From Oegoconia quadripuncta (Eukaryota; Arthropoda; Insecta; Lepidoptera; Autostichidae): a DNA stretch of 64,000 nucleotides. Positions 32,997 through 46,350 of the stretch are shown piece by piece (position 1 is the stretch's first letter; every line of letters starts with the position of its first letter). The stretch spans positions 28,700,836-28,764,835 of the forward strand of contig OX438748.1 of assembly GCA_949316235.1 (NCBI GenBank), read 5' to 3'. A program made the translations under genes and the position numbers. Below the pieces are notes generated by a model. The model saw only the letters and a list, made by a program, of their open reading frames with translations, was not told the DNA's origin and made no database searches.

Positions 32997-35900
32997 CTAA
33001 GCTGTCTGCTGCATTTCTTCGGCGCTTCTCACCGCTACGATAGTACACATCGACGAGTTGGAATCAAACACACAGCTTATTGACAGATCTTCTAATACGC
33101 AGCTGTACTCGTGATCCGGGTATCTACTCCTCACGTAAGTAGACCTAGGATCCTCTGATAGTAAGCTTTGGATGTTGGACTTGAACGACGGCGCCCTATC
33201 GCCGATCAAACCTGTCAACCGATTGTCTACATCGTCTGTGAATCTAACCTCGTACGTTTGAGATGGTGGGTCGGCTATCCACGCGGCGACCCGAATGCCG
33301 TCGTGGGCAACGTTCGTGAGATGCGCTGACTGTGGGGGGGTGAATCTTTCTTGGCCGTCTGGAGCGCCGCGTTCCGTATCCGGTCTCCTCACTGGTGATC
33401 TGGCTCTATTGCCGTGTGGTATGTCGACGCTTGAGGGGGAATCGGGGGAGGGTGAGATTGGTGTGTTGAGATCGAGCTGATCGTCGTAGGGTATGTCGTC
33501 TTCGAAGGAACGCGGGACACCTGTGTCTATACCGCTGGCGTTTGACAGGCGCGGGCTTATGCTGAAACAATTATTATTTTAAATTAAGTATTATGACTAC
33601 TTACTGGGTGTAGTCGTTAGAAATTCTGACTGTTCCCGAATTTCGCTAGGGGATGTTTGTATGATGAATACAGATATGTGTACCCGAGTTATGTATGTTC
33701 ATTTATAATGTATATAATACACAAAAACAAAATATGTGTAGTATATAAACAATCTGGTATCCATAATACAAGCCTAGTTGCTTAGTGTGGAACTGGATGG
33801 CGCTGTGTGTGTGTCCAAGGATATTTATTTATGTTGTATGCGGCTGAGTAGAATATGACCAACCCTCTCCTCGTGTCATAAAATACTCAAGGAATCGCTT
33901 GAATATAACAGCATAGACCAAACTCCCAAAAAAATCGCAACATGGCAGAGGCTTATATCCAATAATGAACTGCTGACTGAATGACTATTGGCTGTAGTGA
34001 TTATGTTGTACTAGCCTTTCGCGTGCGGCTCTTGTGTGAGATCATTTTAATATGGTCTCACGGGATTTCTTTAAAACAGTATAAAAAACATATGAATGAA
34101 TTCCAGGACATAGTCCATCATATCAGCTACAGAATGTCCACTGCTGAACATATGCCCCCCATAGATCTCCAGAGCGACGGGTTAGAAGCGGCCTGCATCC
34201 AACAAAGGTTTCTGTAATAAACATTTTATCTATCTATACTGACTGAATGGATTTTTTTTCGAAAAATATGTTACCAATGAAAACACCTTCTGTTCATGAT
34301 TAATAACCCTCTTTCAGCTTAGTATCCCCTTTCGGACTGACATATACGTGATAATAAAAATTTAAAGGACTTGTGGACTGACGAGTTGGATGTGGGTCGC
34401 TGGATGTAGGTCGCTGGATGTAGGTCGCTGGATGTAGGTCGCTGGATGTGAGTCGCTGGATGTAGGCCGCTTCCATTCAATCGCCCTGGAAATTTATGTA
34501 GGACGCCCTATGTTCAGCAGTTGACGTCCAGTGGCTGATATGATGATGATAATGGGGAATAGCTGAAAATCAGTGTATTGCTCTCTGAGCAATTATACAC
34601 ACTGAGCTATGACCCATTTGTACGGCTGTAGCACACACATACTCTAATGTATCCTGATGTAACTTTTATGGATTGTTATAAAATATGTTTTCCAATTGCT
34701 TTGGAACTTATGGTATGTGTGTGACTGGAGATACAAATAAACGATTTATCTATCTATCTATCTTAAGGAAGGCGCATAATTGAAAAACTATTTTGATGGA
34801 GTTTTTATAGATAAATTGAAGTACGTTAACTTTTCCCATCGAAAACGAATACGACTGCACTACGTGTGTTTCCGCATACCAACCTCATGGTATCGTAGCT
34901 GTCATCAATCTGCAAGCTGGCCACGTCTGCTGCGTCGCTGGTGCCCTCAGTGGGGGGTCGGACCAGAGCCGACATGGGGGTCTCCGCGAACGGCGCGGGG
35001 TAGTCGTACTGGGGGATGTACGGCTTTATGTCCAGCACTGGAGTACCGCTCACCATGTCCACGCCGAGGAAGTGGATTTTGTTGCCTACATGGAAAATTA
35101 CTGTTGACTGACTTCATAGCGGTGGTGGTTTATCAATTTGGATTGGATTCTTAGGAATTATTCATTGAACTACTTGTAGTTTGTTAGTTACCTACTAACA
35201 AACAACTAATAAGTTCTTCAAGGCATTTATCCCAAATGGGGTGATCACAAATTATTATCCCAAATAAGCATAAGCGATTGGGTGTTCCAAGACAATAATA
35301 GTTTTATGCTTGAAACAACGTCCATAGTTTAACTTTAGAAATATACAGAAGGAAAAGAAATCGACGACCTGTTTGGTGTAGTGGTGAATCCCGCGAGGGG
35401 CATAAGTTTGCATGATGAATACAGACAATTGTGTTCACGAGTTATGGATGTTTTTCATTTTATACAGGGTGAAATTTAATTCGTGTAATTCCTGCTTACT
35501 GGTGACTCTACTACTGATAACGAACAACTTTCAAATAGGAACCATATGTAGTCAAATTCGATCAAAAAATTTTCAATTACACATACAAAGTAAAACATTG
35601 TGAAACTACCCTTGGTATGAAAATTATCGTCTGCATTCGGATATTATTCCTAGTGGAATTTTTTTTGGAATCAGGAGTGGAGTCACCAGACGAAAATTGT
35701 TGCACTTTATTAAAGGTGATTTCAGAAGGGTTTACCTACTTTGGCTAATCGAAAATTTTATGATCGAATGCGACTATGGTTCGTTGGGGAAAGTTGTTCG
35801 CAATTTCGAGTGGCGTCACCAGTTAATGGGAATTACACGAATTCAAATTCACCCCGTATGTTGCGGCCTAAAACCAGACCTCAACACGAGAGTTTTTACA

Positions 35901-38900
35901 ATATAGTTCTATGTTCAAAATTTCTGTCTCTATTATTTTTGTATGTCCTTCCTCGACACTGTATATGTATTTATAAAAAAAAACATGTATTTGTGTAATT
36001 TATCAACCATCTGGTATCCATAACACAAGCCTAGCCTAGCCTAGCAAAGATATTTATTTATTATACAGAAAGAAAAGAAATAGAATACACATGGCAGGTG
36101 GGTCCATCCCACATCCCGAAGAAACTGGTTGGTTCAATTATTTTGTAGGTACTATTTATTTAAGTAATTAAAACATGTTTAACACTATTACGCAATAACG
36201 ACTTACTAGGTAGTCGTTAATTTTATGAACAAAAAATATAAAATAGGCCGAATTAAGAACCTCCTCCTTTTTGAAGTGTTAAAAAGTTATGTGATATTCA
36301 TGCATTATTCGAGCATAGAGGTATAAAAAGGTACAAAAGACAGACGCTGGGTTGACGAAACCGGACCAGAAATGCTCAGGAAAAAGAACAATCCCTCTTT
36401 GGGATAAGTCCGCCGTTGTACTCAATTTATGTATCAATGCAAAATTAATGTATTGCCTTTTTGTACAATAAAGCGTTTACAAACAAACAAACAAACAATG
36501 CTATTTACAATCAGATTAACAATACAATACAAATATATTTTTTTGCACAAAAGGAGAAAAAACCATGTAAATCTTTTTTATAAAAGGCTGTAATAAAAAA
36601 TAAAACATAGGTAAAATCAATCGCCTAGCCTGCGTTGTTCGAGTATTACACACTTTCTCTGTGCACTAGCATAGGTGAACTCCGCGCTTGTGTGCATTAG
36701 CTTATGAGCACCTGTGTTAATAAGATATTTTTATTCTGTGATCACATGCGTTTAACACCTACCCTCGATAGCCTGTATATGCACTAGCGAGAGGCCAATG
36801 GAACAAGGGCGGTGGGGTGACCGCGTGGCCAGTACCCCTCGCCGCGCGCCCCGTAATCGCGGCGGTGACACCTTCGCCTGGACATGGACGCCTGCAGTCG
36901 CGTGGAAGTGGAACATTATCCTGGACAAAGCCAAATGAATGGCACTTTAGCCCAATCCACAAGGATTTTCTTTGTATGGCAACCCTGACAAGGAGTTACT
37001 CCTTATGGAATATTATAGAGAGTGGAAGTAATATAGAGAGTGGAATTTGAATTGTACCTGAGTTGAAGTACTTTAAATATGGAAGATAGCAAATTTTATT
37101 AAAAGGAAACATTCCTTTATTATTTAAAAGAAGCGAAACTGTGTTCAAAGACTTCTGAAAATTCACTTGTCACTACCGAGTATGTATCAGATATGTATCT
37201 TAGATGAAAGGGAGACCATGAAATGTAACAGTAACCTATTTCAGTGAAATATGGACGATGTATGACGATGAATACAGTGTTTTTAAAAAAATCTCATTTT
37301 AGAATTAGAATTTGTTAGGAAAATTTTGTCAATGGAAAAAATTGGATTTTTTTTTTTCATTGTTTTGAAGAGCCTCCTAGGCTTATCTTAGGCATCTATT
37401 ATTTACAATGATTGCAGTGTCGTTAGCATATTCACTTTTTGACAAATCTGACATAAAAATTAGGTAGAGTACTGGCCCCAGTGTAGAACCTTGTGGTACC
37501 CTAGTCAGTGTATTAAGAATAAACTAGGTACAATCTCACATTTTTGACTTGAAATATCCTCTCTGACAAATAGGATTCAATGATTCGATAAAATGTAATG
37601 TATGGGTTAGAAAATATTTTATTTTGTATAGTAAGGCCTTGTGCGAACTCGATCAAAAGCCTACTCTATATTAGAAATACGAGCAGTTTTCTTGTCTTCT
37701 ATCTAGTATAAAATGTTAATGAACTCACTATCGTGAGTTCCAATGATTATCATCATTGGAATTGACGAGATAGTCCTACTCTGTTCTGTCGAAAACTAAT
37801 TTTGCATTTATAATTCACATCACATCACAAAATGCTCTCTGCAAAACACTTGTCAAGTCTATGTTCAAAACTGTTCACAGTAGCTTACCACATATGAGAA
37901 AACTCCTCAAGACCGCTCAAAGCGTGTTCAGGATTATTAAAGACAGTCGGGTCTATGACAATGGTGCCTCTCGCCTTGGCCAGGATGGATGGTTGTCTAG
38001 GCACAGCCCTCTTATTTTGGAAACTGGTCTCAACAACTCCGATGGGTTTGTAGGATATAAGGTTTGTGTCTGATGTGGAAGGTTGTGACACATGGTTGCT
38101 GTGTTTGAGTGCAACAGATGTAGCTGTAAATAATCAAAGAAATTATACAAGGTCATCATCTGGTTAATTTCTGTTAATTTTTGTGATCGATATATAGTAC
38201 AGTCAGCATAATATGATAAAGTAAATTTTTCCTTGGTACTGTAAAAATTATTAATACAAATTAATAACATACATTAACATGTAACTAAATTGTGTAACAA
38301 TGAATGAAAATTACTTTTATTAACAAATCAAGTAGGTAATTAATTGGCAATACACAGGTATTTGTGTATGGCACAGACAGAATAGATAGAGATCTGTGGT
38401 CTGCCAATTGACATACAAAACAGTTTATTACAGACTATTAGGTATAGTAGGTAATAGTAGTATACCTACATTAGTAACTACTAAACTAAAACACCATAAA
38501 AGAAAAAGTTCTTTTAAAATCAAATTATGTTTTTTTTTTGCACAACAGGTTAATCCTTGACCTCAATCACACCTGATGTGAGTTTCTTTGTCAATCAAAC
38601 AGCAATTATAGTTCTTTCTTTTGTTAAATATCATAGAACAAGTAGTTCTTATGGCTTTTACAAGTGCATCGGCATCGCAAGCTGGCTTGGAGAAAACATA
38701 TTTAAACAAAATGAAAGCACCTTGACGCCCGACTCAGTGAGATGTCGTGGCTAACTGGACCCAATTCAAAGATGCCAACCAGCTGCAAAATGACTGTTTA
38801 CAAGGTTATACTCAAACCCCCATGGGATTCCTTCCTGGGGCACGGCTGCTAAATTCCATATTGATATGGAGCGTTTCCGAACTATAATTATAAGAATTAT

Positions 38901-40127
38901 AAACAGACTTCCATGGTATAAAAACAATATGAATCTGCATATGGGAACAGTCAGGAATGAAATAAAAAGCCATACTAACAGATATTAGAAACGACTTTCA
39001 AAAACCCAAATAAAATGGCCAAATACTTAATATCAACAGAAAGCATCCAGTTCACAAGTTCCGAAGATACCAGTCTAATATCCAGATTTTGATGTAGTTT
39101 AGGTATAATGCAAGAGGCATGGGGTTAATAAATACCTCCCAGCTAGAAGAGAACTCTGGCCAGTAAAAAGATGCTTATTGAGCTGTGGCCATAGATTGGC
39201 GGAAACAAAATGTGCAACAGACAATGATCTTTAAGACAGTGAAACTTTCATTGCTTGTGTGTACATTGACTTAGAAAAGGTAAATCCCATGCATGAGTGA
39301 AGTAGAAGGAACTGATAGAAAGGATAACTCTGATATTTAGGGTCTGGGTTTGAAACATCTCCCCTACACCCAAAATAATTATACAAGTTTCTTTGGGTCC
39401 CCATAAATTTTGAACAAAATTTCTATTAACGAACGACTGTAGCCCTATTTGAAGTTGCCCTATGCCAAATCATGGAGGTGTGAGAGATGGGAATTCGAGC
39501 CTAGGCCGTAGACTGAAGCATGAGGAAGTGTTGCAGTTAGAAAAAAGCATACAGAAAAATTATTTTTAACTTGACAATCCCCAGTCCTTTGTCAGATTGT
39601 CATGGCACCATTATTACCACATTACTATATCTGATACATGCAATTAGATGCAATTACATGTACACTGTGGTGTCGTGTCGTGTTTATATGATTCGACACG
39701 CCATGACACACCCCAAAATAATAAATAGTAATGTGTTTCTAACTTAAGTGTTTCTTTGTGTCAACTTAGCGATACAGCTCTATAGACTGCGATTGTAAAA
39801 ATAAGTGTTAAAACTGTAGGTACTGTACGTATGTACCTACTTTAGCTACCGCGGCTTGAACCACTCAAATAAACTAAAAATCATATTTACCAGCGTCCGC
39901 GCAGTTGGAACATCGCAGATCATTCAGCGCAGACTTGATCAAATTTATTTCTTTCAGGTGTTCGTGCTTCAAGTTAGAAAGCTGCTTCCTGGAACAATTA
40001 TCGTCGAATTAGAAATCAAAATTTTCGCGGAAACATCAATGTTAATAAGATAGGTTTACCTTAGGTTTTTTATTTCTGTTCTAGCTAAGGTTATTTGATT
40101 TCTATACTGTTCTATGCTTTCCGTCAT
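32997..40127 (-). CDS. TRMO: tRNA (m6t6A37) methyltransferase, TrmO/TRMO family (complete, 6 exons)
   Basis: Complement of 40060-40127, 39891-39988, 37889-38123, 36763-36920, 34884-35085 and 32997-33561. All junctions are GT-AG and in phase, giving 441 aa, the same length as human TRMO (C9orf156). The enzyme uses SAM to N6-methylate t6A at position 37 of tRNAs reading ACY codons. Order: an N-terminal coiled coil (TEIKNLRKQLSNLKHEHLKE), a TsaA/TrmO beta-barrel from YKPIGVVETSF to SGTPVLDIKPYIPQYDYPAP, a low-complexity linker rich in Ser, Pro and Asp, then the conserved C-terminal domain (YEVRFTDDVD..LSEDPRSTYVR). The SAM-site motif reads RSPHRPCSIGLSL; relatives usually have Asn where Cys stands. 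ATG 40127 is chosen because the 68-base exon 1 and 71-base intron restore the coiled coil in frame. Introns contain SINEs, a minisatellite and a MITE. Confidence 0.93.
33640..33840 (+). repeat. Partial SINE, family B, in TRMO intron 5
   Basis: GTATGATGAATACAGATATG, ACCCGAGTTATGTATGTTC, CAATCTGGTATCCATAATAC and AAGCCTAGTTGCTTAGTGTG match the body of the 32400-32650 SINE. The tRNA-like head is missing. Confidence 0.6.
34387..34470. repeat. 14-bp minisatellite, 6 copies, in TRMO intron 5
   Basis: The unit TGGATGTAGGTCGC is tandemly repeated six times (variants GTGGG, GTGAG, final GGCCGC). Its last unit runs into TTCCATTCAATCGCC..CTATGTTCAGCAGTTGACGTCC, an interspersed repeat that normally contains one such unit. 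A related piece lies inverted at 34118-34205. Confidence 0.85.
35360..36065 (+). repeat. SINE (family B) split by a MITE and other DNA, in TRMO intron 4
   Basis: The head GACGACCTGTTTGGTGTAGT starts at about 35362 and runs to GTTATGGATGTTTTTCA (35455). The tail AACATGTATTTGTGTAATTT, ATCAACCATCTGGTATCC, AACACAAGCCTAG continues at 35975-36040. Between them sits the MITE at 35460-35866 plus about 90 bp. Confidence 0.65.
35460..35866. mobile_element. MITE with TACAGGGTGAAATTTAATTC ends, copy 1
   Basis: The left TIR (TACAGGGTGAAATTTAATTC, GTGTAATTCC, GGTGACTC, AACGAACAACTTTC) and the right end (GAAAGTTGTTCGC, GGCGTCACC, GGGAATTACACGAATTC, ACCCCGTA) are inverse complements over about 70 bp. A shorter relative is at 47054-47316. 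Confidence 0.7.
36385..36500 (+). repeat. Retroposon 3' tail in TRMO intron 4
   Basis: It matches 32705-32820: ATCCCTCTTTGGGATAAGTC, CCGCCGTTGTACTC, ACAATAAAGCGTTTACAAAC, then (AAAC)n. Confidence 0.6.
38528..39550. other. TRMO intron 2: SINE scrap and LINE-like coding scraps
   Basis: TTTTTTTTTGCACAACAGGT plus GACCTCAATCACACCTGATG is the end of a family-A SINE. At about 38880-38990 the plus strand reads INRLPWYKNNMNLHMGT and VRNEIKSHTN, similar to the C-terminal end of Jockey-like LINE proteins. The assignment is weak. Confidence 0.35.
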
Positions 40128-43023
40128 TTCTATAGAAAAATACAAGCATAAACGGTAAATGTATTTTATTTTCAAGTAATTGGGATAAAATCAAAAAGAT
40201 AAGCAAACAGGAAGAAGCGAAAATGATTGAATGAAATGTCAATTGTCAAATTTGTCAATGTCATAATTATCAAAGTAAATTTTTTAAATACCCAATTATT
40301 GGTAGGCAAAGGTAACAGCAGTGGACGTTCTGGGGCTGTATAATGGATGATGAAAGGCCATTGAAAGATAGAAGAGTCAAAAAAAGGTGTAGCTTTTGAA
40401 GCCTTGTAAGAATTCTCATATTTCTCATCAAAAAGCCTCGCCAATCAAATTGATATCAGTATGTATTCAACATTGGTAAAGTTACACAATCGAATGAAAG
40501 CTGTTTTATCCTGCACAAAGATTTTCTTCTTTGAATCTGCGAAATTGTAGCTGAAGGAACTATTATCAAATCTGTGATAACGTTGAAAACTGAGAAGCGA
40601 TAAAGCAATACCGCAAAACAGCTTGGCGAAACATAATCGATTAGTTTGATTACTTCTCATAAATTGCCCTAGTGTTTAGCCAGAATAGAAAGGAAAGTCC
40701 ACTCGTCTCTTCCTGTGGGACTAAGGGATTGTAGTCGTAACTACTACTATTGGTTTAAAAATTGTTGACCCAATAGCAAATAGATCTTTATACGGGGTTA
40801 CTGGCAAATATAAAACTGAATGATAATTTAAAAAGAGAATACATTTTTATTCATAATCTTCTAAATATTATTCTGTCATCAAATTCAAACCTTGAGACGG
40901 TGCACATTTTTGACAATCAATATTTTTGATTTCAATAAAAAAATTAGTAAAGCAATTACATAAGGTATATATAAAAAGCAAGCGGTTGTGATTTAGTTGC
41001 AAAAATATTTTGTTTTGGTAAGATAACTTTTTACATTCTTCTCCAAACTTCTGTTAATTAAAGCATGGTGTTACTCATGCATCAGAATTTGTTTTCCGGC
41101 ATGCAGCTGTTTTATTACTCTGTATTCTTTCCCGAAGAAGGAAACGATTTCCTAACATAAATAAATATTTCACTACTAGCGTAGATTCGAACCCACATCT
41201 TTTACGCATCCTTCCCTTGCCACAACCTCGCTTCCGAAATAGCCCATGGATTAGAAAAAAGGACCCAATATCTGGAAGACAGGCCGCCCAGTCAAATCAA
41301 AAAGTGTGGCTTTGTCTGAATATAGACCGTGACGGTAAATTTTTGCCATGATTGCGGTCGCGATTGATCTAATCCATCGGGTGTTGATGGGCCACCTGAG
41401 CGAAGTTACCAAAAAGACCGGCCGAGGTTGACTCACGAATATGAATCGAGAAAAACAGTGCAGTAGATAATTGGTCAATTCGATCGATTCCGGCAACACT
41501 TGTTCGCTATTGCGGTTCTTCGCACACGTGCTGAAATTTTGTGATATTTTTATAATTATTTTACCTTACAGCGTTTGCTGAGCATCGTTAGGCGTCTCCT
41601 ATCGAGAATATTGTTTACCAACATCTGGTCATCACCACGTTAGATTTGTGAGTATAATTTTAAATTATTTGACGTTCTGGGGTGGGGCAAAATGTCTCGA
41701 AAAAAAGTCCGCCACGTGTCCTAAACTACACTTTTTCCTTATTTTCCTTCTATTTTCAGGCCTTCTTAAGTTAAGCTGATAATATTGTAGGATATCGCAC
41801 ACACCTCACTGTGTTTTGGGTATATTAATTGGCAAGTCATGGCTACTTTATTTTGTTTTCCCTGAGATCGATTATTTTTGCTCGCCGGTTTTTTTATTGT
41901 TCTTGCCTAACGAACTATCAACGTGGTCCCGAACACTATAACTGACCATTATTTTTGACTTATAAAAGAAGTCTGACGGTAGGCTAGCAGTCACTTAAAA
42001 AGTTCAGAGCTAAAAGTACTTAATCACTACAGCAACATTTTGTTGGGCATCTATTCACTCAACTTGATAGAATCACGTGAATATCTTGGTGAGTTCTGTT
42101 ACAGTTCTTTCGTTATTGGTTAATTAATTATTAATGTAGGTACCTATTACACATATCCCATTATAAAATCTACCTACAGTGTAGGTAGTGTAATCTGGTA
42201 CAAGATAAGCCATGCCAATTGATTATTTCCCTTACTTGTTCTTTATAAAATTATTATCTCTAAGTAAATAAATGATGGGACCTACAAGCGGACCACAACA
42301 ATTAAGCTAATTTTTTTTCTAATTTTGATTTACGGACTTTTATACAAAGAGTATACACCAGTACCCATTGTACCTCTTACTGGCTTAATCTATGTAAAAT
42401 TAATTCATGCAGGACACCGATGACTTCAGAAAGGCAAATAGACTCCGGAAATTACTGCATTTTTTATTTTATGGCAATTGGTTGTTTTTAATGTGATCAA
42501 CCATTAACTGACACTATCTGATAGGATAGATTATTATGGTTGGCTCTTCATTTTGTCATCTTCGGACATTCTGAGACATCAACCTTTTCAATAATCCGTC
42601 AATTGTCCATTCTCAAATTTTGGAAGTGTCTGAATTTCTAAAAAACTATTTTTATTAAAAAATCATCCGTTATTGCACACAAAATATATTACAAAGAACA
42701 TTTAACCTAAATGATAAAGTGTACAAAGGTGGAATTACCGCTGATAGCGATTTCTTCCTGACAACCTCAGTTATAAAAACCTTTTTTATAGGTAGTTGGA
42801 TAGTGCTAAGTAAAATACAAAGATAAACACTAAAATAAAAACAATAAAACCATATAAATAAGTACAATAATAAAATGTATATAATAGTACATACAATTCA
42901 TTAAAGAGATAAATGATATTCCTTCGCAGTTTATAGACTAGTTAGACTAGAAAAGAAGACTAGTTAGTCTAAAGAAGATTATAATACTCTGCATGTTGTC
43001 AACAAGACGGTTTTATGTGTTGG

Positions 43024-43264
43024 GTACGAATTGAAAAACAGGTCCTAAAAGTGATAATCCTAAAGAATGCATTATTATTATTGAGTCTAGTGTAAACCAT
43101 TGATGGCAACAGTACCAGCTCCTAACAATCTACTATTGCTGTGTACGAATTGAAAAACAGGTCATAAAAGTGATAATCCTAAAGAATGCATTATTATTAT
43201 TATTGAGTCCAGCGTAAATCATTGATGGCAACAGTACCAGCTCCTAACAATCTACTATTGCTAA
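43024..43264. repeat. Tandem duplication, 119-bp period
   Basis: The unit from GTACGAATTGAAAAACAGGT to CAATCTACTATTGCT occurs twice in a row. Copy 2 has one extra ATT in its (ATT)n tract and a handful of substitutions. Confidence 0.9.
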
Positions 43265-43767
43265 TCGTCGGATAAGAGACACAATAGTAACATTTGGTTG
43301 AAACCAACCCCTGTCAACTTAAATATGGAAAATTAGAAGTCAGGTGTGGAGTGGTTTTTGCACTGTTGCACTGTCAACATAAAAAATACCTAACATAAAA
43401 CTTTATCTAACATAATTTCTGAACTTAAATTATCCAAGTCGGTTATGTTCTCAAGCCAGGTGTTGTTTGTTTTGCTGCTTCTGCAACTTCCAGTTTACTG
43501 CAGACAATAATCACAAGTTACTTCTTAAAGCCTGTCCTATCCATTGATATCATAAAAATGTTGAACTTATCAACTGAATTTTTTCTAAATCACTTTCTTA
43601 TTTTCTCCAATGAAATCGTAGCAGAGGCTCTCCTCTCAGGCCTCTGCCTCTTAACCCACCAATTGAGGTCTATTCGTTTTGTGTGGGTGTTCTTGTGTTT
43701 ATATGTAACAAGGTATGCAAATGAAGATTATCACAACCAATTTCCGTATCTATTGTCATCAGAGTAT

Positions 43768-43823
43768 AATAATGGTGAGAAGCAAGTCATTAAATGTTTT
43801 ATGACTTGCTTCTCACCATTATT
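43768..43823. repeat. Perfect 23-bp hairpin
   Basis: AATAATGGTGAGAAGCAAGT (43768-43790 in full) and 43801-43823 are exact inverse complements with a 10-nt loop (TAAATGTTTT). There is no flanking repeat that I recognise. Confidence 0.85.
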
Positions 43824-45649
43824 TAGTATGTTTTATAATCTATGACATGAATGACAAATGCAATGCAGATAACAATATTCTATACATACTCTCTGAATCC
43901 GCTTTGAATTAAGTAGGTATTTGAAAATCTCATGAATAATAGTGTTATAGGTACTTGTTGCATCTTTCAAAATGTGCCATACCAGCAATGGCTAAATGGA
44001 CTTATAATTGCTATCTTATAGAGGTATATTACAGATGTAATTTTGAATAATTAAGCCTAAAAAAGGAATGAGCACTTGGTCTAGATTTTTTTAGAAAACC
44101 TTATTTTTAATTTGTATCTTAATAACAATAAATACTAACTGATATTTAATTAGGTTGATTTGTTAAACACAGTTAACTTATTGATGGATAAAAAACTAAG
44201 CATGTTATAGTTAGGCATGCATGTGTTTTAGCTGAAAATGTCGTCGAGTTGCATTGCTTTTGAAATAAAAATGAGAACTAATATTTTGTTACGATAATTT
44301 AGTGTTTTGAATTTAAAGAATAACCCATCAATTGAGCATTTTTTTAAGAAACACATCTTTCAACTTTAGCTTATATAGTTACTTAGTACTTGCGTTTCTT
44401 ACAAATGTTTAATTTGTAGCAATTGTTACTACATTTACAACACTTTATTAAATGTTTCAAGAAGATCGCGGTTTTTCGTTTTTCCGAGGTCAAACCGTAT
44501 TTTCCCGGGGCTATAACAACTAAGTAGTATGCAGTGACAATTTAATGCATTTTATCAAAGTTTATAGATTATTATTTACAATTACTTGTAGAACTGCAGT
44601 AAAACAACTCATAATATTATGTTCCATACTCCTAAAGTCCTCTCCACCTGGCCGGTTTATCAATTTTTCTACTCCTTTCACCCAATCTTCGCCATGATGT
44701 CAAGCACAAGTCACTAGCAGGGCTTGCATCATAGTCTCTACAGAGACAGGACATGAAGGTTTGCATCTCCCTTACTCATATGAAATATGAACGTGACAGC
44801 AGTCTATCTTGTCATTGTAGAGATACTACGGAATGCTAGTCTCCACAGGTTCATAAACCTTATATATCTTATCCAGCTTTGCGGTTATGTAATGCATTCA
44901 CACAGGTGTTCATTCCGTTTACTTGTTACTGGCGCTAACTGTTATCTGGTGGTCTGTATCATTAATGTCTATTTTAGTTTTTAGACAGATCAACATCATT
45001 GTTCTAACAGGGTTCTGTTGGGGTTTTTGGGTATGGAACTCTCGTAAATGGGGGATTTGAAATTGGTTAATTGTTATTTTGATGCAGGACGTTATTTTAT
45101 TCTAAAAACATCAGGTAACAGATACGAGTAGTAGGTTCGTTTCCATGCTCAATTTGGTTGGAGTATTCTATTTCCACGTAACATACACAATACGATTTGT
45201 GGAATGTCAATTTAAACCTATTGAAAATAATAACAGGGATAAAGCATTTATCTGTAAATCAGTAGGTATAGATTTATTCATTTGTTTATTAATATTTTAT
45301 TTATTATTGTTTAAATAAAATATTTATTTATGTTATAATAACATTAAATGGTGCACTTCGCTTATCTAACTAATAAAACCTGATATGGGATGGCATTGGA
45401 AACCAAACTAGGAAAACCTGTACTTGGGCGCCGACGACGCCGTCCTCTGTCGCCAAAGTAATTAAGACGAGTTTCCTAGACACTACACTACACACCGAAA
45501 TGTATGAATAAATAAGACAAAAAGAATGGGTAAACTAAATAGCATGAATTACTCACCATTTTACCATCATCCCATTCCCATCCAAGTGTATATACTTAGT
45601 GTTTAATAGCATTGTTGGTTACCAGCTGTTTTAGATCAACTCTAGTATG

Positions 45650-45775
45650 ACAGGCGCGATAAACGGTTATGTCACGCGAGATATATTTGTCCTGCTCATT
45701 CACTTGGACGAAATATACATCCCACTCTTATTTATATGTCGCGCGCGACAAACGATGTTATGCTACGGCGGGGGC
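45650..45775. repeat. Dispersed repeat, inverted copy of 9068-9215
   Basis: GGCGCGATAAACGGTTATGT, ATATTTGTCCTGCTCATTCA, CTTGGACGAAATATACATCC and ATGTCGCGCGCGACAAACGA match the other copy in reverse. Confidence 0.6.
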
Positions 45776-46029
45776 AGATAGTCATTCTGATTAAGTGTGA
45801 TTCTGGGTGAGCTTGTTTCAGCTTCATCCAGTTATCAGGTAAAAGATGATAAGCGCCTGTCATATAAAAAAATATTTACTTTTCTTAATACCTACTTCCG
45901 TTAATTTGGCGGCATGGCATGTTATGATTCATTAATTAGCATCTGCCCATTTAAATATTCTGCAAATGGAAATTGCACTGCTACGTAAGTTCTTATGCTT
46001 TTGTAGTCCCATAGCTTACAATCTCTAAA

Positions 46030-46350
46030 CACCTCCATGGCTCAATGTTAACTAGATTTGCTATACGGAGGTCACGGGTTCGATTCCCAGTGGGAGTCAT
46101 GTTCAGTAATCTATTTGGTGGGTGGCATTTTGAAGTGTCCGTCTGGCATATTATCTAAATCTTCTTCTAATTGATGGCATTGTTGTGTTCTTGAAGTCTG
46201 AGATAAGATAGCCAGACCCCAAATTGACGCTTCTGAGGGAGCGCGCTTCAACCTTCTGATTCATCTCCAAATAAGTTGTCTTTCGAGCGAGCACGCTTCG
46301 ACCTTCTCGGTTTCATCCTTGAGGTAAGGCCAAGACCATATTAAAAACCT
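46030..46350 (+). repeat. SINE-like repeat, family A
   Basis: The tRNA-like head (CCTCCATGGCTCAATGTTAA, GGAGGTCACGGGTTCGATTC) is followed by GTGTCCGTCTGGCATATTAT and CTGAGATAAGATAGCCAGAC. An exact B-box GGTTCGATTCC is present. Confidence 0.7.

Noticed and set aside
34387..34470. Regular repeats considered as a CRISPR-like array
   Set aside because: Units are contiguous 14-bp tandem copies without spacers, in the intron of an animal gene.
41580..41650. Possible non-coding first exon before GTGAGTATAA
   Set aside because: Only a donor-like site supports it; no partner exon can be assigned.
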